DNA of 25,767 bases. It comes from JAKPAM01 sp047605425. GTDB lineage: Bacteria; Pseudomonadota; Gammaproteobacteria; Burkholderiales; Burkholderiaceae_E. The position numbers and the translations under genes are program-made. The stretch lies in NCBI GenBank assembly GCA_047605425.1, contig JASGFT010000061.1, positions 1 through 25,767 of the forward strand, written 5' to 3'. Positions 1-8,072 of this stretch are shown one piece after another (the stretch's first letter is position 1; each line of letters begins with the position of its first letter). Below the pieces are notes generated by a model. That model ran no database searches. It was given only the letters and a program-made list of their open reading frames with translations, and had not been told where the DNA came from.

Positions 1-51
1 CCGGGGCGTTTGGGCGTGCAAGGCGGGCATGGACGAAAGACTCTCAGCCTC

Positions 52-1620
52 TCAGACGTCCGACAGCGCGCGCCGGAACTGCACGGCCTCGGCCATGTGC
101 GCGACATCGATCCGCGTCGCGTCGGCCAGGTCCGCGATCGTGCGGGCGACCTTCCGCACGCGGACCACCGCGCGCGCCGACAGTCCCCATTGCGTGACGG
201 CCTGGTGCAGCACCCGCCGGGCGGGCTCGGTCGCCTGGCAGACCGTCTGCAGCGCGGCGCTGTCGAGTCGCGCGTTCGGCAGGCCCTGGCGGACGATGGC
301 CCGCCGGCGCGCCTGGCCGACGCGCGCGCGGACCGTGGCGCTGGACTCGCCGGGCGCGGCCTCGAGCAGCAGGGCGGGCGGTACGGCGCCGACCTCGAGC
401 CGCAGGTCGATACGGTCCAGCAGCGGGCCGGACACGCGCGAGCGGTAGCGAAGCACCTGTTCGGGCCGGCAGCGGCAGCGGCCGTCGGCGGCACCGAGGT
501 AGCCGCAGGGACAGGGGTTCATCGCCGCCATGAACTGGAAGCGCGCCGGGAAATCGACGTGGTGCATCGCCCGCGACAGCGTGACGCGCCCGGTCTCCAG
601 CGGTTCGCGCAGCGTTTCGAGCACCGTGCGCGGAAACTCGGGTAGCTCGTCGAGGAACAGCACGCCCAGGTGCGCGAGGCTGATCTCGCCCGGTCGCGGC
701 GGCGACCCGCCACCGACCAGCGCGACCGCCGATGCCGTGTGATGGGGCGCGCGGAACGGGCGGATGCCCCAGGCCTGGGCCGAGAAACGGCCGCACAGGC
801 TGGCCAGCGCGGCGACCTCGCCGGCATCGTCGTCGTCCAGCGGCGGCAGGATCGTCGGCAGTCTTTGCGCGAGCATCGATTTGCCGGCGCCCGGCGGCCC
901 GATCATCAGCACGCTGTGCTCGCCCGTGGCGGCGATCTCGAGCATCCGCCGCGCGACCGGCTGGCCGATGACGTCGGACAGATCGACACGGTTGTCGGGC
1001 ATTGACGAAGGAAGCAATGCCGACGCGTCATCCGGGAAGGCCTCGGCCGCCGCGTCCCGGTCCGGTGTCGACGGCTCGCGCGGCGCCGATGCGGGTTTGC
1101 CCAGCATCGCCAGATCGCTCAGGCCGACGACGCGCACGCCATCGATCAGCCGGGCCTCGGCCGCGTTGTCGGTCGGCAGCACCAGCGTGCGGGGCGGTCC
1201 GCCGCGGCGCATCGCCAGCGCCATCGCGATCGCGCCGCGGATCGGGCGCAGCTTGCCGGTCAGCGACAACTCGCCGACGGCCTCGATCTGGTCGGACGAT
1301 TCGGCGCCCAGCGCGCGCGGCCAGTCCGCCGGCAACTGGCCGCTGGCCTGCAGGATGCCGAGCGCGATCGGCAGGTCGAAACGGCCGGATTCCTTCGGCA
1401 GATCGGCCGGCGCCAGGTTGACGGTGATCCGGCGGTTCGGAAAGTCGAAGCCCAGGTGCTGCAGCGCGGCGCGAACGCGCTCGCGGCTTTCGCGGACCTC
1501 GGCCTGCGGCAGCCCGACGATGTGGAAGGCCGGCAGGCCGTTGGCCAGATGCACCTCGACGAGCACCTCCGGCGCGCTCATCGCCAGCAGCCCACGGCTG
1601 CGAATCGTGGCCAGCGCCAT
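52..1620 (-). CDS. comM: YifB/ComM family Mg-chelatase-like AAA+ ATPase
   Basis: This 522-residue protein belongs to the YifB/ComM family. ComM is known as a hexameric helicase that drives branch migration during natural transformation and other recombination. Visible parts: an N-terminal Lon/ChlI-like domain (about 1-170), an AAA+ core with Walker A GPPGAGKS (241-248) and Walker B VLFLDE (320-325), a four-Cys cluster (C370, C372, C382, C384) typical of the family, the DRIDLR segment (402-407), and a C-terminal helical lid domain. Length matches the family (about 500 residues). The reading frame stays open far upstream, but homology begins at MALATIRSRG, so the ATG at 1620 is chosen; no strong ribosome binding site precedes it. 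It lies 113 bases downstream of ubiK on the same strand and may be cotranscribed. The family assignment is secure; a role in transformation here is inferred from family knowledge. Confidence 0.93.
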   Translation of the reverse strand: MALATIRSRGLLAMSAPEVLVEVHLANGLPAFHIVGLPQAEVRESRERVRAALQHLGFDFPNRRITVNLAPADLPKESGRFDLPIALGILQASGQLPADWPRALGAESSDQIEAVGELSLTGKLRPIRGAIAMALAMRRGGPPRTLVLPTDNAAEARLIDGVRVVGLSDLAMLGKPASAPREPSTPDRDAAAEAFPDDASALLPSSMPDNRVDLSDVIGQPVARRMLEIAATGEHSVLMIGPPGAGKSMLAQRLPTILPPLDDDDAGEVAALASLCGRFSAQAWGIRPFRAPHHTASAVALVGGGSPPRPGEISLAHLGVLFLDELPEFPRTVLETLREPLETGRVTLSRAMHHVDFPARFQFMAAMNPCPCGYLGAADGRCRCRPEQVLRYRSRVSGPLLDRIDLRLEVGAVPPALLLEAAPGESSATVRARVGQARRRAIVRQGLPNARLDSAALQTVCQATEPARRVLHQAVTQWGLSARAVVRVRKVARTIADLADATRIDVAHMAEAVQFRRALSDV

Positions 1621-1733
1621 GGATCGGGCTCGGCGGGTCGGCGGCGAGCGGGCGAGGCGTCGGCCGGGAACCGGGACGAGGCGGCGGATCGGCGGTGCGA
1701 CCGGGGCCGGCGGCGCGTCGTCCGGCGCGGGCG

Positions 1734-2036
1734 TCAGGCGGACGGATCGGCCGTCGTCGTCCCGGCGGGCGGCGCCTCGGCGGCCGCCGTCGCGCCGTCG
1801 CCGCTGGCCTCGAGCCGCTGGATGACGGCTTCGAGTTCGTCGACGCGCTGACGCAGTTGCTCGAGCAACTCGCCCTGGATCTGGAACTCTTCCTGCGTGA
1901 CCAGGTCCATCCGCTGGAAGGTCTGCGCGACGACCGCCTTGACGTTGCGCTCGATGTCTCCGAGCGGGCTGGAGCGGAAGAAATCGCTGATCCGCGATTG
2001 CATGTCGTTCAGGAGGTTCTGCTTGTCGGTGGCCAT
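1734..2036 (-). CDS. ubiK: UbiK/YqiC family ubiquinone biosynthesis accessory factor (BMFP domain)
   Basis: A 100-residue protein of the BMFP/YqiC family. The characterised member, UbiK, is an accessory factor that assists the Ubi complex in aerobic ubiquinone biosynthesis and interacts with lipids. Residues about 10-45 form an amphipathic membrane-fusogenic-like region (DFFRSSPLGDIERNVKAVV), residues about 48-78 are a heptad-rich coiled coil for trimerisation, and the tail is Ala/Thr/Pro-rich and probably disordered. The ATG at 2036 is preceded by a GGAG-containing ribosome binding site (minus strand), which decides the start against a longer open frame. It is divergent from the nitrogen-regulated porin-glnK-amtB operon and upstream of comM. 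Family assignment is firm. Confidence 0.88.
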   Translation of the reverse strand: MATDKQNLLNDMQSRISDFFRSSPLGDIERNVKAVVAQTFQRMDLVTQEEFQIQGELLEQLRQRVDELEAVIQRLEASGDGATAAAEAPPAGTTTADPSA

Positions 2037-2148
2037 GGCGGACTCCGTCTGAGGGCGAATCGAGTCTAGCACGCGCCTCTGGGCTTCCCATGCGCCGAGC
2101 GTCTCGGTCGGATTGCTCGGTCGAACCGATGCGGCTGTCCGTCGGACT

Positions 2149-2165
2149 TGCACCGTGAACGTGCC
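2149..2165. promoter_or_regulatory. Candidate NtrC (NRI) binding site 1
   Basis: The sequence TGCACCGTGAACGTGCC fits the NtrC dyad TGCACC-N5-GGTGCA with a perfect left half and four of six matches in the right half. It is centred 29 bp from a second site (2178-2194) and about 110 bp upstream of the sigma-54 promoter at 2260-2275, the usual enhancer geometry. The match is read directly; binding by NtrC is inferred. Confidence 0.6.
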
Positions 2166-2177
2166 GAGGCGAGTGGG

Positions 2178-2194
2178 CGCACGATATTGGTGCC
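2178..2194. promoter_or_regulatory. Candidate NtrC (NRI) binding site 2
   Basis: CGCACGATATTGGTGCC matches the NtrC dyad with five of six positions in the right half and four of six in the left. Its centre (2186) is 29 bp, close to three helical turns, from site 1, so two NtrC dimers would sit on nearly the same DNA face, as in the known paired glnA enhancer sites. It is about 75 bp upstream of the -24 element. Confidence 0.6.
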
Positions 2195-2259
2195 ATTTCG
2201 CGGCGACGGGGGCGGGGCGGCCGTTCGATGGCGCATCGCATCGCCATGTGTTGCGTGGT

Positions 2260-2275
2260 TGGCACGGTTAATGCA
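2260..2275 (+). promoter_or_regulatory. Sigma-54 (RpoN) promoter of the porin-glnK-amtB operon
   Basis: TGGCACGGTTAATGCA has a perfect -24 box (TGGCACG) and a near-perfect -12 box (ATGCA against TTGCA) with the required spacing between the invariant GG and GC. Transcription would start near 2287, leaving a 5' leader of about 60 bases before the porin start at 2347. Together with the two upstream NtrC-like sites this predicts activation under nitrogen limitation. The rest of the 310-base gap between ubiK and the porin shows no open frame that I can support. Confidence 0.85.
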
Positions 2276-2346
2276 CAGGTACGGGCATCGGGACCGCGCG
2301 TCCTGGCAACCAGGCGACTCGTCGCATACAAGAAACGGAGAGGGAA

Positions 2347-3105
2347 TTGAAGAACTCGTCACTACTGCGCAGCGCGCTGCTGCTGTGCTCGGTTCTGGGG
2401 GCGGTCGCGCCCGTCGCGGCGGCCGAGACGTCGCCGGTCGTCGGCAACGTCGGATTCGCGTCGGAATACCGGTTCCGCGGACTGTCGCAGTCCGACTTCA
2501 AGCCGGCGTTGTCGGCGGGCCTGGACTACGCGCACGACAGCGGCCTGTATCTGGGCACCTGGGCATCGAGCATCTCGTGGCTGTCGGACGCCGGCGTCGG
2601 CGGCAGCAGCATCGAGTGGGACGTGTATGGCGGCTACAAGGGCAGCGCCGGGCCGATCAGCTACGACGTCGGCGGCCTGTACTACTATTACCCGGGCCGC
2701 TATCCGGAGGGCTTCACCCGTCCTTATACGTTCGAGCTGTACGCGGCCGGCACCTGGGAGTTCCTGACACTGAAGTACTCGCACGCGTTGACCAACGCGT
2801 TCGGCTTCACCGACAGCAAGAACTCGAGCTATCTCGATGTGTCGGCCACTTACCCGATGATGGAAGGCCTGAATCTCGTCGCGCACGTCGGCCGCCAGTG
2901 GATCAAGGGCTCGGGCGAAGTCGGCCGCTCCAAGAGCGATTGCTCGTACACGGACTGGAAGCTCGGCGTCACTTATGACTGGTCCGGCGCCACCTGGGGA
3001 ATCGCCTACGTCGATACCAATGCCAAGGATGGCTGCTACGCCAACTATCGCGGCAAGAACATCGGTGACGCGCGGGTCGTCGCGAGCGTGACCAAGACGT
3101 TCTGA
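2347..3105 (+). CDS. TorF-like putative outer membrane porin
   Basis: A 252-residue protein of the TorF / TIGR02001 family of predicted outer membrane beta-barrels. A signal peptide is visible (basic start, hydrophobic segment about 6-24, cleavage likely after A26 in VAAA-ETS). The mature part shows alternating aromatic/polar strands rich in Tyr, Trp and Gly and ends in Phe, the outer-membrane insertion signature recognised by BamA. The N-terminal motif FASEYRFRGLSQSDFKPA is typical of the family. The start codon is TTG, preceded by a purine-rich AACGGAGAGGGA. It is the first gene after the sigma-54 promoter and precedes glnK-amtB, so it probably assists uptake of ammonium or another small nitrogen compound across the outer membrane; substrate is an inference. 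Confidence 0.82.
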   Translation: MKNSSLLRSALLLCSVLGAVAPVAAAETSPVVGNVGFASEYRFRGLSQSDFKPALSAGLDYAHDSGLYLGTWASSISWLSDAGVGGSSIEWDVYGGYKGSAGPISYDVGGLYYYYPGRYPEGFTRPYTFELYAAGTWEFLTLKYSHALTNAFGFTDSKNSSYLDVSATYPMMEGLNLVAHVGRQWIKGSGEVGRSKSDCSYTDWKLGVTYDWSGATWGIAYVDTNAKDGCYANYRGKNIGDARVVASVTKTF

Positions 3106-3127
3106 TCGAGTGGGCAACGAATCGAAG

Positions 3128-3146
3128 GGCCGGCGCGGTGCCGGCC
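3128..3146 (+). other. Intercistronic stem-loop between porin and glnK
   Basis: GGCCGGC and GCCGGCC form a perfect 7-bp GC stem with a 5-base loop, placed immediately before the glnK ribosome binding site (GAGGAG, 3147-3152). There is no T tract, so it is unlikely to be a strong terminator. It could protect the 3' end of the porin message or set the porin:glnK ratio; function is inferred from position only. Confidence 0.5.
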
Positions 3147-3159
3147 GAGGAGTACTGTC

Positions 3160-3498
3160 ATGAAGCTGATTACCGCGATCATCAAACCCTTCAAGCTGGA
3201 CGAGGTCCGCGAGGCCTTGTCCACGCTCGGGGTCGCCGGCATCACCGTGACCGAAGTGAAAGGCTTCGGACGCCAGAAGGGCCACACGGAGCTGTACCGG
3301 GGCGCCGAATACGTCGTCGATTTCCTGCCGAAGGTGAAGATCGAGGCCGCCGTCGACGATGACCTCGTCGAACGCGCGATCGACGCGATCGAGAACTCGG
3401 CGCGCACCGGCAAGATCGGCGACGGCAAGATTTTCGTCTACGACCTGCAGGAGGTCGTGCGCATCCGCACCGGAGAAACCGGCTCGGCGGCCATCTGA
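3160..3498 (+). CDS. glnK: PII nitrogen signal protein GlnK
   Basis: A 112-residue PII protein, the standard length. PII trimers bind ATP/ADP and 2-oxoglutarate and are uridylylated on the T-loop; GlnK docks on AmtB to block ammonium transport when nitrogen is sufficient. The T-loop (about 37-55) carries the uridylylation residue Y51 in YRGAEYVVDF, and the nucleotide-binding B-loop RTGKIGDGKIF and C-terminal RIRTGE are intact. The ATG at 3160 has a GAGGAG ribosome binding site. It lies 54 bases after the porin and 44 bases before amtB, in one operon under the sigma-54 promoter. The neighbouring amtB supports GlnK over GlnB. Confidence 0.96.
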   Translation: MKLITAIIKPFKLDEVREALSTLGVAGITVTEVKGFGRQKGHTELYRGAEYVVDFLPKVKIEAAVDDDLVERAIDAIENSARTGKIGDGKIFVYDLQEVVRIRTGETGSAAI

Positions 3499-3542
3499 TT
3501 CCGAACAGGCATTACCCAGATCATCGAACGGAGCTTATCGAT

Positions 3543-5012
3543 ATGAGACGATTGACGGCCATGCTGGCGCTCATGCTGGCAATGATGTTTGCCGGCGCGT
3601 CCGGCGCCTGGGCCCAGGCGTCGCCGACGGCGCCAGCCGCGGCGGCGGCCGATGCGGCACCGGCCGCCGCGGACGCGCAGGCGCCCGCACCGACCCCCGA
3701 CAAGGGCGATACCGCCTGGATGTCGGTTTCGACGGCCATCGTCATCCTGATGACGATCCCGGGCCTGGCGCTGTTCTACGGCGGGCTCGTGCGGACCAAG
3801 AACATGCTGTCGGTGCTGATGCAGGTGATGGTCGTGTTCGCGTTGATCCTCGTGCTATGGGTCATCTATGGCTATTCGCTCGCGTTTGGTGGGGGCGGCA
3901 GCTTCTACGGCAACTTCAGCAAGGTGCTGCTGATCGGGGTGACGCCCGAATCGCTGGGCGCCACCTTCAGCAAGGGCACGCCGATCTACGAGTTCACGTT
4001 CATCGCGTTCCAGGCGACGTTCGCGGCGATCACCTGCGGCCTGATCGTCGGTTCGTTCGCCGAACGGATGAAGTTCTCGGCGGTGCTGCTGTTCGCGGTG
4101 CTGTGGTTCACGTTCTCGTACCTGCCGATCGCGCACATGGTCTGGTACTGGGACGGTCCGGATGCGTACACGACGGCCGAGGTCGCCGAGGCCGCCACGG
4201 CCAACGCCGGCCTGATCTGGCAATGGGGCGCGCTGGACTTCGCCGGCGGCACAGTCGTGCACATCAACGCCGGCGTCGCCGGCCTGGTCGGCTCGTACAT
4301 GGTCGGCAAGCGGATCGGCCTGGGCCGCGAATCGATGGCGCCGCACTCGCTGACGCTGACGATGGTCGGCGCCGCGCTGCTGTGGGTCGGCTGGTTCGGC
4401 TTCAATGCCGGCTCGGCGCTCGAGGCCAACGGCGGCATGACGCTGGCTTTCGCGAACACGCTGTTCGCGCCGGCCGCCGCGACGCTGTCCTGGACTTTCG
4501 CCGAGTGGCTGATCAAGGGCAAGCCGTCGATGCTGGGCGCCGCGTCCGGCGCCGTCGCCGGCCTGGTCGCGATCACGCCGGCCGCCGGCAACGTCGGCAT
4601 CGTCGGCGGCCTGGTCATCGGCCTGCTGGCGGGCGTCGTGTGCCTGTGGGGCGTCGGCAGCCTCAAGCGCATGCTGGGCGCCGACGACGCGCTGGATGTG
4701 TTCGGCGTGCACGGCATCGGCGGTATCCTCGGCGCGATCCTGACCGGCGTGTTCAACGCGCCGTCGCTGGGCGGGCCCGGCTACGTGGCCGATTGGGTCA
4801 CCGGCGCGGTCGTGGCGCCCGAGGCCTACTCGATCGCCGCCCAGGTCTGGGTGCAATGCAAGGGCGTGCTGCTGACCGTCGTCTGGTCGGCCGTGGTGTC
4901 GCTGGTCGCGTACAAGATCGTCGACCTGGTCGTCGGCCTGCGCGTGCCGGAGGACGAGGAGCGCGAAGGCCTGGACATCACGTCGCACGGCGAGACCGCT
5001 TACCACTATTGA
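3543..5012 (+). CDS. amtB: Ammonium transporter AmtB
   Basis: A 489-residue Amt/Mep/Rh family ammonium channel of the inner membrane. A cleavable signal peptide (about 1-24, AWA-QA) is followed by an Ala/Pro-rich periplasmic linker (about 25-54) and then the eleven-helix core. Key residues are present: D232 and H240 in DFAGGTVVH, and H390 in FGVHGIGG, which correspond to the E. coli D160 and H168/H318 twin-His pore. The WFGFNAGS motif and the C-terminal tail that contacts GlnK (VVGLRVPEDEEREGLD) are also present. A GGAG motif precedes the ATG. It follows glnK by 44 bases and should be co-induced and post-translationally blocked by GlnK. The signal-peptide-plus-linker form is longer than E. 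coli AmtB but common in betaproteobacteria. Confidence 0.96.
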   Translation: MRRLTAMLALMLAMMFAGASGAWAQASPTAPAAAAADAAPAAADAQAPAPTPDKGDTAWMSVSTAIVILMTIPGLALFYGGLVRTKNMLSVLMQVMVVFALILVLWVIYGYSLAFGGGGSFYGNFSKVLLIGVTPESLGATFSKGTPIYEFTFIAFQATFAAITCGLIVGSFAERMKFSAVLLFAVLWFTFSYLPIAHMVWYWDGPDAYTTAEVAEAATANAGLIWQWGALDFAGGTVVHINAGVAGLVGSYMVGKRIGLGRESMAPHSLTLTMVGAALLWVGWFGFNAGSALEANGGMTLAFANTLFAPAAATLSWTFAEWLIKGKPSMLGAASGAVAGLVAITPAAGNVGIVGGLVIGLLAGVVCLWGVGSLKRMLGADDALDVFGVHGIGGILGAILTGVFNAPSLGGPGYVADWVTGAVVAPEAYSIAAQVWVQCKGVLLTVVWSAVVSLVAYKIVDLVVGLRVPEDEEREGLDITSHGETAYHY

Positions 5013-5169
5013 TCGTGGACCGTCGTTGATCGCGGGCCGCTCGAACGCGCCGCGGTCCGCGGGGGCGGGCGCTCGACGAAGGGCGGTGGCCGCGAGGGCG
5101 CCGCTCCGGTGGGCCGGTCGCATCGCTCCGCGGGGAGCGCGCCGGTTCTCGGCGCGCAGGCTGGCGACG

Positions 5170-5175
5170 TACAAT
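5170..5175 (+). promoter_or_regulatory. Possible sigma-70 -10 box upstream of gshA
   Basis: TACAAT lies 52 bases before the gshA start, inside the 215-base gap after amtB. No good -35 is seen at 16-18 bases (best TTCTCG at 5146-5151). The gap also holds a 6-bp hairpin (CGCTCC/GGAGCG, about 5124-5139) that could close the amtB transcript, but it has no T tract. Nothing else was recognised in the gap. Confidence 0.35.
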
Positions 5176-5227
5176 CGGGACGACTCGCCAGCAACCGCCC
5201 CTCCGACGGCCTACGCGCCGCCCCGCC

Positions 5228-6508
5228 ATGGTTCCTCATCTGCTTACCGCCTTGAAGGGTCCGCTCCAGGATCTCGAACAGCGCATCCTCGACGCCACGC
5301 CGCAGATCGAGCGCTGGTTCCGGCTCGAATGGCAGGAACACACGCCGGCCTTCTACTGTTCGGTCGATCTGCGCAACGCCGCGTTCAAGCTGGCGCCGGT
5401 CGACACCAGCCTGTTTCCGGTCGGTTTCGACCATCTGTCGGCGCCGATGCTGCCGCTGGCCCAGCAGGCGGCGATGGCCGCGATCGAGAAGTATTGTCCG
5501 GACGCGCGCAACCTGCTGCTGATCCCGGACCTGGGCCGGCTCGGCCGGACCAACGGCTGCTACGGGCAGAACCTCCTGCGGCTGGCGGCGCTGCTGCGCC
5601 AGACCGGGCTCAGCGTGCGCTTCGGCAGCTTTGATCCGTCGATCACCGAGCCGACGCCGATCGACGTCGCCGACGGGCAGGCGCTGACGCTCGAGCCGCT
5701 GGTGCGCAACGGCCGGCGGCTGGGGCTGCGCGATTTCGATCCGTGCACGATCGTGCTGAACGACGACCTGTCCCACGGCCTGCCCGACATCCTGCAGGAC
5801 ATCTACGAGCAGACGCTGCTGCCGCCCTTGCACGCCGGCTGGGCCGTGCGCCGCCGCAGCCAGCACCTGGCCGCGTACCAGGACGTCGCCAAGAAGTTCG
5901 GCAAGGCGTTCGACATCGATCCGTGGCTGATCAATCCGGCCTTCGCGCGCTGCGGGCCGGTCGATCTTCGCGAGTCGGCCGATCGCGCGCGCCTGATCGC
6001 CGCCGTCGAGACGGTGCTCAGGCAGATGCGCTCCAAGTACCGCGAGTACGGGGTGGCCGACGTCCCGTATGCGGTGATCAAGCCCGATGCCGGCGCCGAC
6101 GGCCGCGGGATGGCGATGGTCCGCGACCTCGCGCGGCTGCCGGCGCTGATCGACCAGCTCGCGACCAAGGCGCCCGAGCGCGACCTCGTCGTCCAGGAGG
6201 GCGTGCCGACGATCGAGACGATGCAAGGCGGCACCGCCGAACCGATCGTCTACATGATCGATCGCTACGTGATCGGCGGTTACTATCGCGTCAACGCCGA
6301 GCGCGGCCGCGACGAGAACCTGATCGCGCCGGGGCTGCGCTTCGTGCCCTTGCCGTTCGCGACGAGTTGCAACATGCCCGACTGCTCGGCCGGGCCCGAG
6401 CACGCGCAGAATCGCTTCTACGCCTATGGCGTGGTGGCCCGGCTGGCGATGCTGGCCAGCGCCATCGAGCTCGAACGAACCGATCCGGATCAATCGCTGT
6501 ACGGTTGA
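5228..6508 (+). CDS. gshA: Glutamate-cysteine ligase, proteobacterial (GshA) type
   Basis: A 426-residue protein of the beta/gammaproteobacterial glutamate-cysteine ligase family (TIGR02049-like), which makes gamma-glutamylcysteine from Glu, Cys and ATP, the first and usually rate-limiting step of glutathione synthesis in the cytoplasm. This class is distinct in sequence from the E. coli GshA. Recognisable conserved stretches are FYCSVDLRNAAFKLAPVDTS near the N terminus, NNGCYGQN-like TNGCYGQNLLRLA, KPDAGADGRGMAMV and YRVNAERGRDENLIAPG, the last two resembling ATP-grasp nucleotide-binding segments. The ATG at 5228 starts the family homology, although the ribosome binding site is weak. It is 38 bases upstream of gshB, the second enzyme of the same pathway, which supports the call. 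Confidence 0.92.
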   Translation: MVPHLLTALKGPLQDLEQRILDATPQIERWFRLEWQEHTPAFYCSVDLRNAAFKLAPVDTSLFPVGFDHLSAPMLPLAQQAAMAAIEKYCPDARNLLLIPDLGRLGRTNGCYGQNLLRLAALLRQTGLSVRFGSFDPSITEPTPIDVADGQALTLEPLVRNGRRLGLRDFDPCTIVLNDDLSHGLPDILQDIYEQTLLPPLHAGWAVRRRSQHLAAYQDVAKKFGKAFDIDPWLINPAFARCGPVDLRESADRARLIAAVETVLRQMRSKYREYGVADVPYAVIKPDAGADGRGMAMVRDLARLPALIDQLATKAPERDLVVQEGVPTIETMQGGTAEPIVYMIDRYVIGGYYRVNAERGRDENLIAPGLRFVPLPFATSCNMPDCSAGPEHAQNRFYAYGVVARLAMLASAIELERTDPDQSLYG

Positions 6509-6546
6509 TCCGTGTCTCCTTCCCTCGTGCCACGGAGCCAGTGCCG

Positions 6547-7515
6547 ATGAGCGCCAAGCTGTTGTTCATTCTCGACCCGCTCGACGAGGTCAAGACGTAC
6601 AAGGATTCGACGTACGCGATGATGCTCGAAGCGAGCCAGCGCGGCCACCAGGTCTTCGCCTGCGAGCAGCACGAGCTGTCGTTCGAGGGCGGGCAGGCGC
6701 TGGCGGTCGCGCGCGAGCTGGCGATCGAGGATGGCGCCGATCCCTGGTATCGGGCCGGCGACGCCGCGCAGGGGCCGCTGACGCGCTTCGACGCGGTGCT
6801 GATGCGCAAGGATCCGCCGTTCGACATGGAGTACGTGTATTCGACGTACCTGCTCGAGCGCGCGGTCGCGGCCGGCGCGCGCGTGTTCAACGATCCGCGC
6901 GCGATCCGCGACCACAACGAGAAGATGGCGATCTGCGAGTTTCCGCAGTACACGGCGCCGACGCTGGTCACGCGCAGCGCGGCCGCGCTGCGGCGCTTCG
7001 TCGACGAGCACGGCGACGCGGTGTTCAAGCTGCTCGACGGCATGGGCGGCGCGTCGATCTTCCGCGCCACCAAGGGTGATCCGAACCTGTCGGTGATCAT
7101 CGAGACGATGAACCTGTTCGGCGCGCGCTCGGTGATGGCGCAGAAGTTCCTGCCCGAGATCAAGGACGGCGACAAGCGCGTGCTGCTGATCGGCGGCAAG
7201 GTCGTGCCGTACTGCCTGGCGCGCGTGCCGCTGGCCGGAGAGTCGCGCGGCAACCTGGCCGCCGGCGGGCGTGGCGTCGCGCGGCCGCTCGACGAGCGCG
7301 ACCGCCAGATCGCCGAAGGCCTGGCGCCGATCGTCTGGTCGCGCGGGCTGCTGCTGGTCGGCCTGGACATCATCGGCCCGTCGATGACCGAGCTGAACGT
7401 CACCAGCCCGACCTGCTTCCAGGAGATCCGCCAGCAGACCGGCTGCAACGTGGCCGGCCTGTTCGTCGACGCCGTCGAGGGCGCGATCGGCGGCGGCGTG
7501 TCGACGCGCGCATGA
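6547..7515 (+). CDS. gshB: Glutathione synthetase
   Basis: A 322-residue GshB, which joins gamma-glutamylcysteine and glycine using ATP. The N-terminal preATP-grasp domain (about 1-125: LLFILDPLDEVKTYKDSTYA, then RKDPPFDMEYVYSTYLLE) and the ATP-grasp domain (about 126-315) are complete, with the glycine-rich KLLDGMGGASIFR and the metal/substrate segment TELNVTSPTCFQEI. Length agrees with E. coli GshB (316). The ATG at 6547 is preceded by GGAG; an in-frame GTG two codons upstream is possible. The stop overlaps the start of the EIIA gene (ATGA, 7512-7515), so the two are translationally coupled. Confidence 0.96.
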   Translation: MSAKLLFILDPLDEVKTYKDSTYAMMLEASQRGHQVFACEQHELSFEGGQALAVARELAIEDGADPWYRAGDAAQGPLTRFDAVLMRKDPPFDMEYVYSTYLLERAVAAGARVFNDPRAIRDHNEKMAICEFPQYTAPTLVTRSAAALRRFVDEHGDAVFKLLDGMGGASIFRATKGDPNLSVIIETMNLFGARSVMAQKFLPEIKDGDKRVLLIGGKVVPYCLARVPLAGESRGNLAAGGRGVARPLDERDRQIAEGLAPIVWSRGLLLVGLDIIGPSMTELNVTSPTCFQEIRQQTGCNVAGLFVDAVEGAIGGGVSTRA

Positions 7516-7925
7516 TCGGCATCCTGGTCGTCTCGCACGAGCCGCTGGGCACCGCGCTGATCGGCTGCACGCGGCACGTGTTCGGCCGCATGCTGCCGCA
7601 ACTGGCGGCGCTGGACGTGGTGCCCGACGAGGATCCGGTGGCGGCCACGGCGGCGGCGCGGGAGCTGCTGGTGCGGATCAACGACGGCAGCGGCGCGATC
7701 GTGCTGACCGACGCGTTCGGCGCGACGCCGTCGCGGATCGCGACCGAGCTGGCCGATCCGTATCGCGTCGAGGTGCTGGCGGGCGTGAACCTGCCGATGC
7801 TGCTCAAGGCGCTGAACAACCGCCGCTATCCGCTCGACGAGCTGGTCGACCTGCTGGTCGAGAGCGGCCGGCGGGCGGTATTCCGCATCGATCCGCCGTT
7901 GCCCGGCGCGCGCCATTCGTCGTGA
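7512..7925 (+). CDS. PTS EIIA component, mannose/sorbose (ManX) type
   Basis: A 137-residue single-domain EIIA of the mannose family. The phosphorylation site is H9 in VVSHEPLG, and the family motif IVLTDAFGATPSRIA (about 59-73) is present. It would accept phosphate from HPr. No EIIB, EIIC or EIID gene is in the window, and the gene is coupled to gshB by a 4-base overlap and followed by HPr and EI. In betaproteobacteria this arrangement is thought to be regulatory rather than a sugar uptake system. Its targets cannot be deduced from the sequence. The position between glutathione synthesis and HPr is conserved in the order, to my knowledge. Confidence 0.92.
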   Translation: MIGILVVSHEPLGTALIGCTRHVFGRMLPQLAALDVVPDEDPVAATAAARELLVRINDGSGAIVLTDAFGATPSRIATELADPYRVEVLAGVNLPMLLKALNNRRYPLDELVDLLVESGRRAVFRIDPPLPGARHSS

Positions 7926-8072
7926 ACGCGCCGGCAACGGCTGCCTGCTGGCCACAATCGTGCCGGTAACCGCTGCGGACCCGCGGCCGCCATGGCAACA
8001 TGCGGAGAGCGGCAATTTTCCCGTCGATCCGGTCGCCTGCCCCTGCGGCGGCCTGCGGAGCTCTCTGCGTCC

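Noticed and set aside
1621..2331. N-terminal extension of comM to 759 residues
   Set aside because: The extension overlaps ubiK on the same strand in another frame and has no homology; the family start is at 1620.
7992..8072. Longer HPr with a 27-residue N-terminal extension
   Set aside because: HPr is about 88 residues and its active His is number 15 only when the ATG at 8073 is used; that ATG has its own ribosome binding site.
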